The notes: generated by a model not told the origin, from the letters alone. 64,000 nucleotides of DNA from an uncultured Roseburia sp. (GCA_910587865.1 CAJUNX010000008.1:15057-79056), one strand, 5' to 3'. Shown: positions 17,248 to 26,369, numbered from the stretch's first letter. A program made the numbers and translations.

Positions 17248-19263
17248 CTATTTTACCCCCCCCCCTGGAAAAATCTGGAATATGATGGTCGCCTTGAACA
17301 AATCGCCGTCTGCGGAGACATGGAACTCGCCTCCCATCAGCAGCGTCAGATTTTTCGCAATGGAAAGCCCGAGTCCGCTGCCCTCCGTTGTCCGCGAAAC
17401 ATCCCCGCGGATAAAACGCTCCGTCAGATCATCCACATTTTCGTTGCGCTCCGCCAAAGACCGTTCCGACACATTTTTGATCGAGAAGACAGCCTGCTTT
17501 TCCTGCTCCTGCACTTCCACATAGACTCTCGTCTTCTCCAGCGCGTACTTCGCGGCATTGTTGTAGAGATTTTCGATCACACGGTAAAGATGCCTGCCGT
17601 CCGCCTGAATGTACACCGCACTTTTCGGAAGCTTTGTCACGATCGTCAGCTCTTTTTCCTCAAATTTCTCGTTGAACTCGCCGCCTGTCTGATACACCAG
17701 CTCCACCAGATCAATCTTCTGCATATCCAGCTTCACATTTCCCGAGCTGACTCTCGATGCCTCCACGAGATCTTCCGTCAGCTGTTTCAAACGCTGTGAC
17801 TTTTCGTCCAGAATCTGAATATAATTTTTTACGCGCTCATTTCCGATTTCTTCACGCTTGATCAGATTCACATAGTTGATAATTGAGGTCAGCGGGGTCT
17901 TGATATCGTGCGAGACATTTGTAATCAGATCCGCCTTCATGCGCTCATTTTTTGTGTTGTCATCCACTGCGTTTAACAGGCCGGTCCCGATATTGTTGAC
18001 CGCCTCCGCAAGCTTCCGGTCCTCTCCGTGCACCTCATGCAGATCGATTTTGGCCGACAGATCGCCGCCCGCAATCTTTTCGACGCCTTTTAAAATATAA
18101 TAGTGTTCCACTGTCTTGCGCAGCATAATCCAGGCTTCCATTCCGCAGAAGATGACAAGCAGCAGAAACGAGATCAGGCTCTCGCGCCGGAAGGTCAGAA
18201 GCGCCAGCACAAAACAGACGGCCAGATGCACCGAAAACGTCAGAAGCACGCGTACCGTCACCGTGCGCTCCCGGAAGGTCTTCTCAATCCCTCTTCCAAG
18301 CCAGCATGCCAGACTGTTCTCCCACATCACTTCCGCCTTCAGCCTGCGCACCATGCTCAGATAAAAAACCAAAAACAGCATATCAATCAGAAAGCTGATC
18401 GTGCCGGAAGCCACCAGAAGCCCCGAGACATCCCAGTCTTTGCTGCCGGCCTTACCGCTCAGCAGCAAAAGCTCACTGGTCAGAAAGACAAACCCGGCTA
18501 TCATCAGCTCTGTCTTGATCTGATCCACCGGGCTTAAAAAGCATCCTTCCTCATTCTCCCTGCGGCCCGCCGCAAGCGTCAGATAGACCAGCGTCAGAAT
18601 CCAGCCGACCAAACTGATCAGCCCGCCCAGGATACTGATGCGGATCCAGGGATGCAGTTTCTGATACTCGAGACTGGCCTCGTACAGGTCATCCTTTGCG
18701 GAAAGCTGGGTATCCACACCGAGCACAAGCACCACATTCTCGAGCGGCCAGTACTTCTGGCTGTTGTAACCGTTAAAAAAATACCGCTCCAGCCCACGGA
18801 TATTCGTGCCGAACTCCTTGTTCACCATGTCGTAGAGCAGATAATCTCCCATGGTCTTTGCCTCCATGAGAATCGTCTGTGTGTCAAATCGTTGTCCCTG
18901 GACAGTATCCGGCTGGTTGGTGTACCAGACGTCGTCGATCTGATACCAGAAGCAGAAGTTAGAATTCTCCTGGCGAAATTCATTCGTGTACTGAAGATAG
19001 AGCTTATCCTCCTCCGCATTCCGCTTCTCGTCCAGCTGGATAAGGCGCAGATATTCGGACAGACTGTTGCACTTTTTTTCCATGCATTTCAGATAGTAAC
19101 CGGAACTTAAAAAGTCTTCCGTACCGATATCTGTCAGCTCAAGAATGCTCTTACTGATCAGGGATGCAAGAAGGAACACGGAGACCGCCAGTATAATGGT
19201 GAAAAAAATATGAAGAATCAGCCCCGTCATCTTCATCCCGTAACCATAGGTCTTTTTTCCCAT
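17248..19263 (-). CDS. Membrane sensor histidine kinase
   Basis: This 671-residue kinase partners the OmpR-type regulator encoded 11 bases upstream. A first membrane helix (about 12-36) is followed by an external domain (37-205), then about five more helices between 207 and 381. A short HAMP-like segment follows ('ILKGVEKIAGGDLSAKIDL'). The dimerisation domain has the phospho-accepting His452 in 'VSHDIKTPLTS', and the ATPase domain has 'NLYNNAAKYA' and 'GSGLGLSIAKNL'. The C terminus is encoded by a run of ten G (17256-17265): loss of one G truncates the last residues, gain of one adds about 27. The poly-membrane middle region is unusual for a simple VanS-like kinase. The signal is unknown. 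Confidence 0.88.
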   Translation of the reverse strand: MGKKTYGYGMKMTGLILHIFFTIILAVSVFLLASLISKSILELTDIGTEDFLSSGYYLKCMEKKCNSLSEYLRLIQLDEKRNAEEDKLYLQYTNEFRQENSNFCFWYQIDDVWYTNQPDTVQGQRFDTQTILMEAKTMGDYLLYDMVNKEFGTNIRGLERYFFNGYNSQKYWPLENVVLVLGVDTQLSAKDDLYEASLEYQKLHPWIRISILGGLISLVGWILTLVYLTLAAGRRENEEGCFLSPVDQIKTELMIAGFVFLTSELLLLSGKAGSKDWDVSGLLVASGTISFLIDMLFLVFYLSMVRRLKAEVMWENSLACWLGRGIEKTFRERTVTVRVLLTFSVHLAVCFVLALLTFRRESLISFLLLVIFCGMEAWIMLRKTVEHYYILKGVEKIAGGDLSAKIDLHEVHGEDRKLAEAVNNIGTGLLNAVDDNTKNERMKADLITNVSHDIKTPLTSIINYVNLIKREEIGNERVKNYIQILDEKSQRLKQLTEDLVEASRVSSGNVKLDMQKIDLVELVYQTGGEFNEKFEEKELTIVTKLPKSAVYIQADGRHLYRVIENLYNNAAKYALEKTRVYVEVQEQEKQAVFSIKNVSERSLAERNENVDDLTERFIRGDVSRTTEGSGLGLSIAKNLTLLMGGEFHVSADGDLFKATIIFQIFPGGGVK

Positions 19264-19274
19264 ACGTGTATCCT

Positions 19275-19967
19275 CTAACTCCTGTCAACCTTGTATCCCA
19301 CACCCCACACAACCTTCAGGTATCTCGGCTCCCTGGGATTGATCTCGATCTTCTCACGGATGTGGCGGATGTGCACGGCCACCGTATTGTCCGCGCCGAT
19401 CGCATCTTCATTCCAGATACTCTCATAAATCTGGTTGATGGAAAATACCTTTCCCTGGTTCTTTACCAGAAGCAGCAGGATATTGTACTCGATCGGCGTA
19501 AGCTTCACCGCCTCCCCGTCCACCGTCACTTCTTTTAAATCGTCGTTGATCGAGAGTCCGCCCACCGTATACACCGCCTCGCTCGCATCCGCCGCATTGC
19601 CGAGCTGTGTGTAGCGCCTCAGCTGCGATTTTACACGGGCCACCAGCTCAAGCGGATTGAACGGCTTTTCCACATAATCATCCGCGCCAATATTCAGGCC
19701 CAGTATCTTATCCGCATCCTCGATCTTGGCCGAGAGAATGATGATCGGTATACTGCTCTCTTCCCGGATCTTAAGCGTTGCCCGGATACCGTCCAGCCGC
19801 GGCATCATGACGTCCATAATCAGAAGATGTACCTCATTCTTTTTTAAAATCTCAAGCGCTTCCTCCCCGTCGTATGCTTTTAAGATGTGATAGCCCTCCT
19901 GCTGCAGGTAGATGTCAATGGCTTCCACGATCTCTTTATCGTCATCACATACCAGAATTGTCTGCAT
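19275..19967 (-). CDS. OmpR/PhoB-type response regulator
   Basis: The receiver domain (about 1-118) has 'VCDDDKEI', the phosphorylated Asp in 'LLIMDVMMPRLDG', Thr/Ser at 'IIILSAK' and Lys in 'YVEKPFNPLEL'. The C-terminal winged helix has 'VKLTPIEYNILLLLVKNQG' and 'NTVAVHIRHIREKIE'. Start 19967 (MQTILVCDDD) is chosen because an AAAGGA site precedes it; the longer in-frame start at 19988 lacks one. The sensor kinase follows 11 bases later. Tandem TTAAGAA half-sites upstream suggest autoregulation. Confidence 0.9.
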   Translation of the reverse strand: MQTILVCDDDKEIVEAIDIYLQQEGYHILKAYDGEEALEILKKNEVHLLIMDVMMPRLDGIRATLKIREESSIPIIILSAKIEDADKILGLNIGADDYVEKPFNPLELVARVKSQLRRYTQLGNAADASEAVYTVGGLSINDDLKEVTVDGEAVKLTPIEYNILLLLVKNQGKVFSINQIYESIWNEDAIGADNTVAVHIRHIREKIEINPREPRYLKVVWGVGYKVDRS

Positions 19968-20028
19968 TCTCTGTCCATCCTTTCCCATATGGTTATCATT
20001 TTGTCACGTCAATGCAGCTATATCGTTC

Positions 20029-20083
20029 ATTCTAACAGGAAAGTTTAAATTGTAGTAGATGGGATTTCTTAATCTATTCTTAA
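20029..20083 (-). promoter_or_regulatory. Two-component operon promoter with tandem regulator boxes
   Basis: On the minus strand two TTAAGAA half-sites (20077-20083 and 20066-20072) repeat with an 11-base period, the spacing typical of OmpR/VanR-type dimers. About 30 bases further lies an extended -10, TGTTAGAAT (TAGAAT at 20029-20034). This fits positive autoregulation. Confidence 0.55.
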
Positions 20084-20093
20084 ATTTCCGGCT

Positions 20094-21032
20094 TTACTCC
20101 GCCTTTTTTCTGCCGAAAAATGACCGCTTCTCCGCCTTTTTTCCGGAGGGCTGTGATTTTTCGTTTTCTTCCTTCCATTTAAAGTAATCGGCATCCAGAT
20201 TGACCCTGATCTCCACAGGGATCAGATCCGGGTCCTCCTGTTCCTTCCCGGCCTCTCCGTCGCTCTGTTCTTCCTTTGTCTCTTCTTCCGGCAGATCCTC
20301 CTTTGGCAGCGGCAGCCCTGCTTTTTCAAAATATTCCGTGTTGATCTTAATTTCCGGCTGGCTGCCCGCATAAGCCGGTACGCTCTCCCCGCCGTCCTCT
20401 TCTGCTTCCTCCGCCGCGGTTTTCTCTTCCGCCGCAGCCGCCTGTTTTTCCGCGGCTTTCTCCTCCGCCGCAGCCGTCTCCGCCTTCCGCCGCTCGGATC
20501 TGATCCGCTCCTTTTTGGCTTTCTCTTTTTCCTTTTCCTTCTGAATCTCTTTGTTCCGCTCCTCGATCAGCTTTAAGTATTTATTGGTATCCCGCAGATC
20601 TTCCAGATGGCTCTTAAGCTCCGACTGATCCCGGTGCACCATCGCCTTTTCCTTCTGAAGATCCGCCATCATCTTATGGCAGAACTGCTTTATGGCATCG
20701 GATGTCTCCTGCATAATGTCCTCCACCCTCTGCAGCGCCTCGTCGGTATAGAGTACGGAACCCGCATATACATCCTCTGCCGTATGACCCGCATCCTGGA
20801 TGATCTCTTCTGCCTTTCTGCGAAACTCCCGCTCCGCCGCATCCCGGCTCTGCTGAGTCAGCTCCCGCTCCTCCATCATCTCATAAATGCAGAGATTTAA
20901 CTGCTGAAGCAGGCCAAGCGCCTCCTGTTTATCCACAATCACTCGGTTTGTCTGTCTGTCATATACCTGGCTCTGTGCGAACAATATATGGATCGCCCGC
21001 AATACCTGTTCCGTCTTATCCTGCGCACTCAT
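20094..21032 (-). CDS. Coiled-coil hypothetical protein
   Basis: The protein has 312 residues from ATG at 21032, which has GAGG at 6 bases; the in-frame ATG at 21044 lacks a good site. An alpha-helical N-terminal domain (about 1-125) contains 'VYDRQTNRVIVDKQEALGLL'. A long Lys/Glu/Ala-rich coiled coil follows (about 125-215), then an acidic tail. The tail carries two similar short motifs, 'EIKINTEYFEKAG' and 'EIRVNLDADYFKW', and ends in 'RSFFGRKKAE', a basic-aromatic end. There is no membrane segment. Septum- or membrane-associated DivIVA-like scaffolds have a similar build, but I cannot assign a family. Confidence 0.6.
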   Translation of the reverse strand: MSAQDKTEQVLRAIHILFAQSQVYDRQTNRVIVDKQEALGLLQQLNLCIYEMMEERELTQQSRDAAEREFRRKAEEIIQDAGHTAEDVYAGSVLYTDEALQRVEDIMQETSDAIKQFCHKMMADLQKEKAMVHRDQSELKSHLEDLRDTNKYLKLIEERNKEIQKEKEKEKAKKERIRSERRKAETAAAEEKAAEKQAAAAEEKTAAEEAEEDGGESVPAYAGSQPEIKINTEYFEKAGLPLPKEDLPEEETKEEQSDGEAGKEQEDPDLIPVEIRVNLDADYFKWKEENEKSQPSGKKAEKRSFFGRKKAE

Positions 21033-21085
21033 GCTATTCCTCATTTCTATATCCGTACACTCACATCATCTGTTCTCAGTTTCAT

Positions 21086-23047
21086 CTATTCACTTTTTTT
21101 CTTTTTATGCATCCTTTTTATCAGCTTTACCGCCAGTATGATGAGCAGTATGGCAGGAATCAGAAGAATCAGCACTGCCGCAGCGATGATCATTGTAAAT
21201 TTGTTCGGATGCCTGATCAGGTCCGCAGGCCGTCTGCTGTCCTCCACCGCCTTACGGTCATGAAGCTCGCTGTAATACGCCGGAACGTCCGGTACGCCGT
21301 CGCCGTCAGTGTCCGGAAACGACTCCATATACCCGGCGATCGCCGCCCAGGCTTTGAGTTCTTTTCCGTCTTCCATAAGAATCACGTCCTCAAAATCCTC
21401 AATCGGCGTGCCGTCTGCATATTTCGGCACCAGAGACAGCAGTCCGTATGACATATCTGTCACAGCGCTTAACATCTGTCCGCTGTAAAGATCTGCCACC
21501 ACACGGTAAAGCCTGTCATCCTCGATCTCGACCCTGTTTCCGTCCGCATCCGTCAGATAAATATCCGTGACTTTATTTAATATCATCCGGTTCGGGTTGA
21601 AGGTAAAATTCATCCCGCTGATATACAGCCGCGCGGTCGTCATATAATCCGAGACGGACGCGTCAATCTCAGCGGCCGTCTTGAGCTCCTCGCCCGTGAG
21701 ATAGACGCTGATCAGCGGATAACCCGGCACGCCGTCCGGCCCGGTCCCCAGCGAAAAGGAATTAAAGACATGTTCCGTCGTGATCTCTCCCGTGGCGTAG
21801 GTATCCCGCACGGTTCCGCTCGGCACCACCGCAAAATCCACCGGCACGCCGTCAAAATCAGAAGAATTTGTCACGGCATACACATATGCATCCGCCATCA
21901 GATCTCCCAGGTTATGCTCCCTGTGTTCGTATTCAAGCTCGTACAGAGAAGAAAATTCCACGGTATTTTCCGCAAGCACCTGATCTCTCGTATATCCGAA
22001 CGCGGACAGATAATTGTCATCCACCGCCGACATAAATCCGTCGATCTTCTTTTGTGTCTCCTCGTCCGCCGCAATATCCACAGTAATCGGAATCAGCTCG
22101 TATTCCGTCATCGTCCACCGCCCGTCCTCTTTCTGCTCCATTGAGAGCGAGCCGATCCGTTTCCCGTACTCCCCGGTTGAGACGATCCATGTGTCTCCAT
22201 GCACAATCGGCTCCTCCAGATCCGTGTGGGTATGGCCGCTGATGATCAGATCAAGCTCCGGTACCTCTTTTGCCAGAATCTCATCCTCGGATTTTTTCTC
22301 ATCCTCCCAGGTCCCGCTGTGTGATACGCAGACAATCATATCCACATCTTCCGTTTCGCGGATTGTCGCGACCGTCTCCCTGACGGATTCCACCGGGTCC
22401 GCAAAGATCAGCTCACAGGTCGGCGCACATGCCAGCGCATCCGTTCCGAATACGCCGAGCACCGCGATATCGATATCGCCCTTTTCCACCACCACATAGT
22501 CCTTCACGCCGTAAACCTTAAAACCGTCCGCAATCAGCTTCTGGCCGTCGTTTAAGCCCGCAGCCTCCATGGCCTCCCAGTCTGCATTACAGACGACAAG
22601 CGCCGGCAGCTCATCACCGCTTTCCGCCGCGCTCTTTAACATATTGGAAAGCCCCTCTGACCGGTAATCATACTCGTGGTTCCCCAGCGTCGTGACATCG
22701 CAGCCGATGGATCCGAGCATTCTAAGCTCCGCCGCTTCCTCCTCAAACACGGTCTGAACCAGCGTGCCCATCGAAAAATCTCCGCCGTCGAGCACAAGAG
22801 TATCCGGATTCTGCGCCTTTTTTTCATCAATGACTGTCTGAATCCGCGCAAAGCCGCCGGTCTCTGTGCCGACTCCGTCTACAACCGTCGTAAAACTGTC
22901 CAGATGTGAATGTGTGTCATGGGTAAAAATGATGTCCACCCGTCCGGGATCCGCCTCTGCCTGCGCCGACAGGACACTGCTTCCTGCCGTCACGACGGAT
23001 ACCACCGCGATTAGCAGTCCTGCCGTTCTTTTTCTGCTCTTTTTCAT
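21086..23047 (-). CDS. Surface 5'-nucleotidase / UDP-sugar hydrolase family protein
   Basis: The protein hydrolyses nucleotides or UDP-sugars outside the cell, judging by family. From ATG at 23047 (GGGGGA at 6 bases) it has 653 residues with an N-terminal signal peptide ('KRTAGLLIAVVSVVTAGSS'). The metallophosphatase domain shows 'IIFTHDTHSHL', 'LDGGDFSMGT', 'LGNHEYDY', 'CVSHSGTW' and 'ISGHTHTDLE'. The 5'-nucleotidase C-terminal domain follows (about 370-570). A C-terminal membrane helix with a basic end ('RMHKKKKSE') anchors it; there is no LPxTG signal. It precedes the coiled-coil gene by 53 bases. An upstream extension is open but lacks a ribosome site. Confidence 0.88.
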   Translation of the reverse strand: MKKSRKRTAGLLIAVVSVVTAGSSVLSAQAEADPGRVDIIFTHDTHSHLDSFTTVVDGVGTETGGFARIQTVIDEKKAQNPDTLVLDGGDFSMGTLVQTVFEEEAAELRMLGSIGCDVTTLGNHEYDYRSEGLSNMLKSAAESGDELPALVVCNADWEAMEAAGLNDGQKLIADGFKVYGVKDYVVVEKGDIDIAVLGVFGTDALACAPTCELIFADPVESVRETVATIRETEDVDMIVCVSHSGTWEDEKKSEDEILAKEVPELDLIISGHTHTDLEEPIVHGDTWIVSTGEYGKRIGSLSMEQKEDGRWTMTEYELIPITVDIAADEETQKKIDGFMSAVDDNYLSAFGYTRDQVLAENTVEFSSLYELEYEHREHNLGDLMADAYVYAVTNSSDFDGVPVDFAVVPSGTVRDTYATGEITTEHVFNSFSLGTGPDGVPGYPLISVYLTGEELKTAAEIDASVSDYMTTARLYISGMNFTFNPNRMILNKVTDIYLTDADGNRVEIEDDRLYRVVADLYSGQMLSAVTDMSYGLLSLVPKYADGTPIEDFEDVILMEDGKELKAWAAIAGYMESFPDTDGDGVPDVPAYYSELHDRKAVEDSRRPADLIRHPNKFTMIIAAAVLILLIPAILLIILAVKLIKRMHKKKKSE

Positions 23048-23196
23048 ACACATTCCCCCAATCTGACATAATCTGGCTGTTTCATCTATTTTACATGAAA
23101 TCACCCTGTCTGTAAATCGGAAAATCCCGACGGCTCTCCTGCTCTCTGTTCTCACAAATATCCGTAAATCTAAGAACAGCCAACTACGATTATAGA

Positions 23197-23225
23197 TTGA
23201 AATATTTTCAACTCTGTGTTAAAAT
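23197..23225 (+). promoter_or_regulatory. Sigma-A promoter of the small membrane protein gene
   Basis: TTGAAA (23197-23202) and TAAAAT (23220-23225) are separated by 17 bases, 39 bases before the start codon. Confidence 0.65.
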
Positions 23226-23264
23226 AAAGAAAACAGTAGAAAAACGAAAGGGGAACGGGATAAT

Positions 23265-23675
23265 ATGGCAATCGATAAAAAGAACAAAATTCTTAGCAAT
23301 GCAGAAAACGAAATGTTTCATAATCATCAGGGTGACCATCCGGATCAGGGCGATCCCGCAAATACTGCGGACGAACAGAAGAAACCCGTCTGGAGGCGCT
23401 GTCTGGAATGGTATAAAGGCATGAAAGACCTGGACCGGTCCACCTTTTGGTCCTCCCTGCTGCTCGACCCGGCGTTTCTGATCATTCTGGTGTTCGGTGT
23501 CACAGGCAATTCGCTCAATATTGTTCTGACCTACCTGCTTGTGGATCCCTTTATTATTCTCTGGTGGGTCCGTTCCGAAAAAAGGCGGCGTGAACTGGAA
23601 GCTCCTCTGCCCAGCAATTATATCGAGCTGGTACGCAAAAAACTGGCTGAGGTGTACGACAATGAGGAGGAGTAA
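23265..23675 (+). CDS. Small membrane protein of unknown function
   Basis: This 136-residue protein has a polar, His/Asp/Gln-rich N terminus (about 1-45), one or two hydrophobic segments (about 62-100, 'LLLDPAFLIILVFGVTGNSL') and a basic, then acidic C-terminal tail. No family was recognised. ATG at 23265 is preceded by GGGAACGGGA, and a good promoter lies upstream, so expression is likely. It stands alone between the divergent nucleotidase gene and the convergent XRE gene. Confidence 0.6.
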   Translation: MAIDKKNKILSNAENEMFHNHQGDHPDQGDPANTADEQKKPVWRRCLEWYKGMKDLDRSTFWSSLLLDPAFLIILVFGVTGNSLNIVLTYLLVDPFIILWWVRSEKRRRELEAPLPSNYIELVRKKLAEVYDNEEE

Positions 23676-23683
23676 TCTGACGC

Positions 23684-23998
23684 TTATTCAGGCTCAGGAT
23701 GTCTCATGACCTCGATCAGTTCGCGCAGAATCCGGATCTGCGCATCCGTTAAGTCTCTCACTTCGATGATCGCTGCATGACTGTCCGTCGCTGACCTGCC
23801 CAGAATGTAATCCGTCGAGGTGTGGTAGACATCGGCAAGTGCAATCAGCCGCTCGAGGCTTGGATTGCGCTCCGTTTTCTCATAAGCGCTGATTAAGGCG
23901 GAAGTGACTCCCAGACGGCTGGCCACCGCACTTTGGGAGAGATGATTCTTTTCACGCAATTCGACCAAACGGTCTGCCATGTTCTTTTTCATAACCAT
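23684..23998 (-). CDS. XRE-family helix-turn-helix regulator
   Basis: The protein has 104 residues. An N-terminal lambda-repressor-type HTH (about 8-62) reads 'LVELREKNHLSQSAVASRLG', with the recognition helix at 'SALISAYEKTERNPSLE'. 'TSTDYILGRS' closes the domain, as is typical of SinR/Xre-like regulators. The tail ('LTDAQIRILRELIEVMR') is likely a dimerisation helix. ATG at 23998 has a GGGGG site at 4 bases; the longer open frame to 24157 lacks one. An inverted repeat just upstream of the start suggests autorepression. Confidence 0.85.
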   Translation of the reverse strand: MVMKKNMADRLVELREKNHLSQSAVASRLGVTSALISAYEKTERNPSLERLIALADVYHTSTDYILGRSATDSHAAIIEVRDLTDAQIRILRELIEVMRHPEPE

Positions 23999-24013
23999 CT
24001 GTCCCCCTGTCTG

Positions 24014-24046
24014 TTTGATGGACGTCAAATACTTATCCGTATTATA
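24014..24046 (-). promoter_or_regulatory. XRE gene -10 box and inverted-repeat operator
   Basis: A TATAAT box is at 24041-24046 on the minus strand, with no clear -35. Between it and the gene, TTTGA and TCAAA arms (24014-24018 and 24025-24029) flank 6 bases. The site would overlap the transcript start region and suits autorepression. Confidence 0.4.
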
Positions 24047-24123
24047 ATGAGAAACACAAAAACAGAGGTTGCAGAAACAACAAATAACAGTTGACCTCCT
24101 GCGGTTTAGTATGGAAACATGCA

Positions 24124-24159
24124 GAAAAAATATGCACCATGCCGCAGCATGATGCATAT
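24124..24159 (-). terminator. Intrinsic terminator of the amidohydrolase gene
   Basis: Arms 24130-24136 and 24153-24159, with an inner ATGC/GCAT stem, are followed on the minus strand by TTTTTT. The hairpin begins 22 bases after the amidohydrolase stop. Confidence 0.75.
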
Positions 24160-24180
24160 CCGGTCTGATCCGCGATGCGG

Positions 24181-25386
24181 TTATTTTGTCCCAAACGGCA
24201 TATCCCCCTCGCAGCGGTACACCACATTCCCGTTTATGATCGTGTAAAGAATCCGTGTGTCCACGGCGAACGGCGACCCTTTCACCAGCACAAAATCCGC
24301 ATCCTTTCCTTCCTCAATGCTTCCGACCCTCTCCTCCGCGCCGATATGTTTTGCGGCATTGATCGTGATCGCCTGCAGCGCGTGAAAGGGATCCATACCG
24401 GCATAGATCGCACGCCCTGCGCAGAGCGCAAGATGGCGTTCCTCAATCACCGGCGAATCCGTGATGATCGAGACCTGACAGCCCGCCCGGTCCAGAACCG
24501 CTGCCGTCTGAAAATCCTTGTGCCGCAGTTCATACTTCGTCGCATGCCCGAACGAAGGTCCTACCGCAACCGGAAACCCTTCCTTCGCCAGATCATCCGC
24601 AATCAGCGCTCCGTCCGTTGTGTGATCGATCCGCAGATCCAGGTGATACTCCTTCGCGATGCGGATTGCGGTATAGATGTCATCCGCACGATGCGCGTGC
24701 GCCTTTAATGGCATCTCCCCGCGGATCACAGGCAGCATTGCCTCAAGCTTTGCATCATAGGCCGGAAGCTTTTCGTAGTCCGTCTCATCCGGATATCCTG
24801 CTGCCGTCAGCTTTTTATCATAGATCACCGCCTTTTGAAGCGTTTCCCTGAGCTTTGCGGCCACGGACATCCGGGAATAGATGCCTTTTTCCTTATAGCA
24901 GTTTTTGGGATTTTCCCCAAACGCGATCTTCATGGCCGATTTTTCCTTCACGATCATATCGTCAATCCGTTTCCCGCAGGTCTTGATCACACAGAAGGTC
25001 CCGCCGATCACATTCGAACTGCCGGGGCCGGTTGACACACAGGTCACGCCGCCCTCCCTGGCCTGGCGGAACGTCTCGTCCTGCGGGTTGACCGCATCGA
25101 CGGCCGAAAGCTGCGGCGTCACCGGATCTCCGAGTTCATTGTAATCCTCCCCCGGAAAGCCCACCGCATAACCGTCCAGCCCGAGATGGCAGTGCGCATC
25201 CACAAATCCGGGATAAATATCGATCCCCATTGCATCGATCACTTCTGCGTCATTGACCAGCTTTCCCTCGAGCACGGGTGCAATCATCTTTATCGTTCCA
25301 TGCTCCACCAGAATATCCGCGATAAACGGCTCCTCCGTCACCGCATTGTGAATCGTTCCCTGTTTTAACAGTAAATAATCGCTCAT
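24181..25386 (-). CDS. Amidohydrolase-superfamily metal-dependent hydrolase
   Basis: The protein has 401 residues and the imidazolonepropionase-like fold. The N-terminal metal ligands are in 'PGFVDAHCHLGLDG', further His ligands appear in 'KAHAHRADD' and 'LRIDHTTDG', and the late metal Asp is in 'VSIITDSPV'. The C-terminal 'GSIEEGKDADFVLVKGSPF' completes the small beta domain. No signal peptide is present. These enzymes cleave C-N bonds in cyclic amides or peptides, but the substrate cannot be read from the sequence. ATG at 25386 has GGGAGGGAG just before it. It lies downstream of the histidine phosphatase gene with a 154-base gap. Confidence 0.85.
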   Translation of the reverse strand: MSDYLLLKQGTIHNAVTEEPFIADILVEHGTIKMIAPVLEGKLVNDAEVIDAMGIDIYPGFVDAHCHLGLDGYAVGFPGEDYNELGDPVTPQLSAVDAVNPQDETFRQAREGGVTCVSTGPGSSNVIGGTFCVIKTCGKRIDDMIVKEKSAMKIAFGENPKNCYKEKGIYSRMSVAAKLRETLQKAVIYDKKLTAAGYPDETDYEKLPAYDAKLEAMLPVIRGEMPLKAHAHRADDIYTAIRIAKEYHLDLRIDHTTDGALIADDLAKEGFPVAVGPSFGHATKYELRHKDFQTAAVLDRAGCQVSIITDSPVIEERHLALCAGRAIYAGMDPFHALQAITINAAKHIGAEERVGSIEEGKDADFVLVKGSPFAVDTRILYTIINGNVVYRCEGDMPFGTK

Positions 25387-25539
25387 ATCTCCCTCCCTGT
25401 TCTTTTTGTAGTTTTACCGCACACAATCATCCTTATTCTTTGGCAGCTCACTGCCCGCGGGAATAAAAAAGCAGGATCCCCTGTGCGTATCTGCACGCCG
25501 GCCATGCGGCCATGGTCATCCTGCCATTCTGTTCCTCTC

Positions 25540-26136
25540 TCACTCCCCGGCATCGAACCGTGTCAGTGCATCCTTTATCTCCTCCGCGGATACGGAAAAC
25601 CACGCGGCGTTTTTGGTCCGAAAGCTTAACATCTCCTCAAACGGCAGCCGGGCCAGATAGCAGCGCAGCACCATCAGGATTGCGCTGTGTGTCACCACCA
25701 GCACGCTGCCGCGTTCCTGCTCTAAGATCGTCCCGAGAGACGCAAGCGCCCGCCCCAGCACTTCGTTGTAGCATTCCCCGCCCGGCGTATGCGTATATCT
25801 CCGATGCGAATTCCAGTAATAATACGTCTCTCCGTAGGTCTCCTCAATAATATCCCAGTTTGAACCTTCCCATTCCCCCAGGTCCATCTCCTTTAAACCG
25901 TCCAGTATCATGCATCGGATGCCCAAAGCTTCCGCAGCGATCCTGGCCGTCTCCGATGCCCTCTTCTGCGGTGACGTATACACCCGCATAACATCCGGCT
26001 GCAGCCGCACCAGCTCTTTTGCCAGCGCTTTTGCCTGATTCAGTCCATTCTCATTCAACGGGACATCTGTCTTTCCCTGTATTTTCTTTTTTACATTCCA
26101 GTCTGTTTCCCCATGCCGTATAAAATAAAAATTCAT
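25540..26136 (-). CDS. Histidine phosphatase family protein
   Basis: This 198-residue protein belongs to the phosphoglycerate mutase-like branch. The catalytic His is in 'FYFIRHGETDWN' near the N terminus, the Arg/Glu residues are in 'YTSPQKRASETA' and 'LKEMDLGEWEG', and the second His is in 'VVTHSAILMVLR'. CobC-like alpha-ribazole phosphatases, GpmB and broad phosphatases share this pattern, and no cobalamin gene is nearby, so no symbol is given. It is transcribed toward the amidohydrolase gene. The 26137-26321 interval upstream holds no gene that I can support. Confidence 0.85.
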   Translation of the reverse strand: MNFYFIRHGETDWNVKKKIQGKTDVPLNENGLNQAKALAKELVRLQPDVMRVYTSPQKRASETARIAAEALGIRCMILDGLKEMDLGEWEGSNWDIIEETYGETYYYWNSHRRYTHTPGGECYNEVLGRALASLGTILEQERGSVLVVTHSAILMVLRCYLARLPFEEMLSFRTKNAAWFSVSAEEIKDALTRFDAGE

Positions 26137-26321
26137 TCACCCTCCCTGTGTCTGACAATATCCCCTTTTTCAGTATAAAACATTCCCTCCCTGCTTGTCT
26201 ATCTGAATTTTCTGTTTTTTCTGATATTTTTCCACATTTGTTACATTTCACTCCACGCTATTCCTGCATTGACCTTTGGCATTTCCCGTGTGAAACGTAA
26301 CGGACGGCTGTGTTGTGATAC

Positions 26322-26369
26322 AAGAAAAGCAGGGATAACGTCTCCTGCCGGAAACGTAATCCCTGCTTT
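26322..26369 (-). terminator. Intrinsic terminator of the ATP synthase operon
   Basis: Perfect 11-bp arms (26326-26336 and 26359-26369) lie 12 bases after the atpC stop. TTTTCTTG follows on the minus strand. Confidence 0.8.

Noticed and set aside
25466..25495. Possible terminator after the histidine phosphatase gene
   Set aside because: A T6 run exists on the minus strand but the stem is only about 4 bp.
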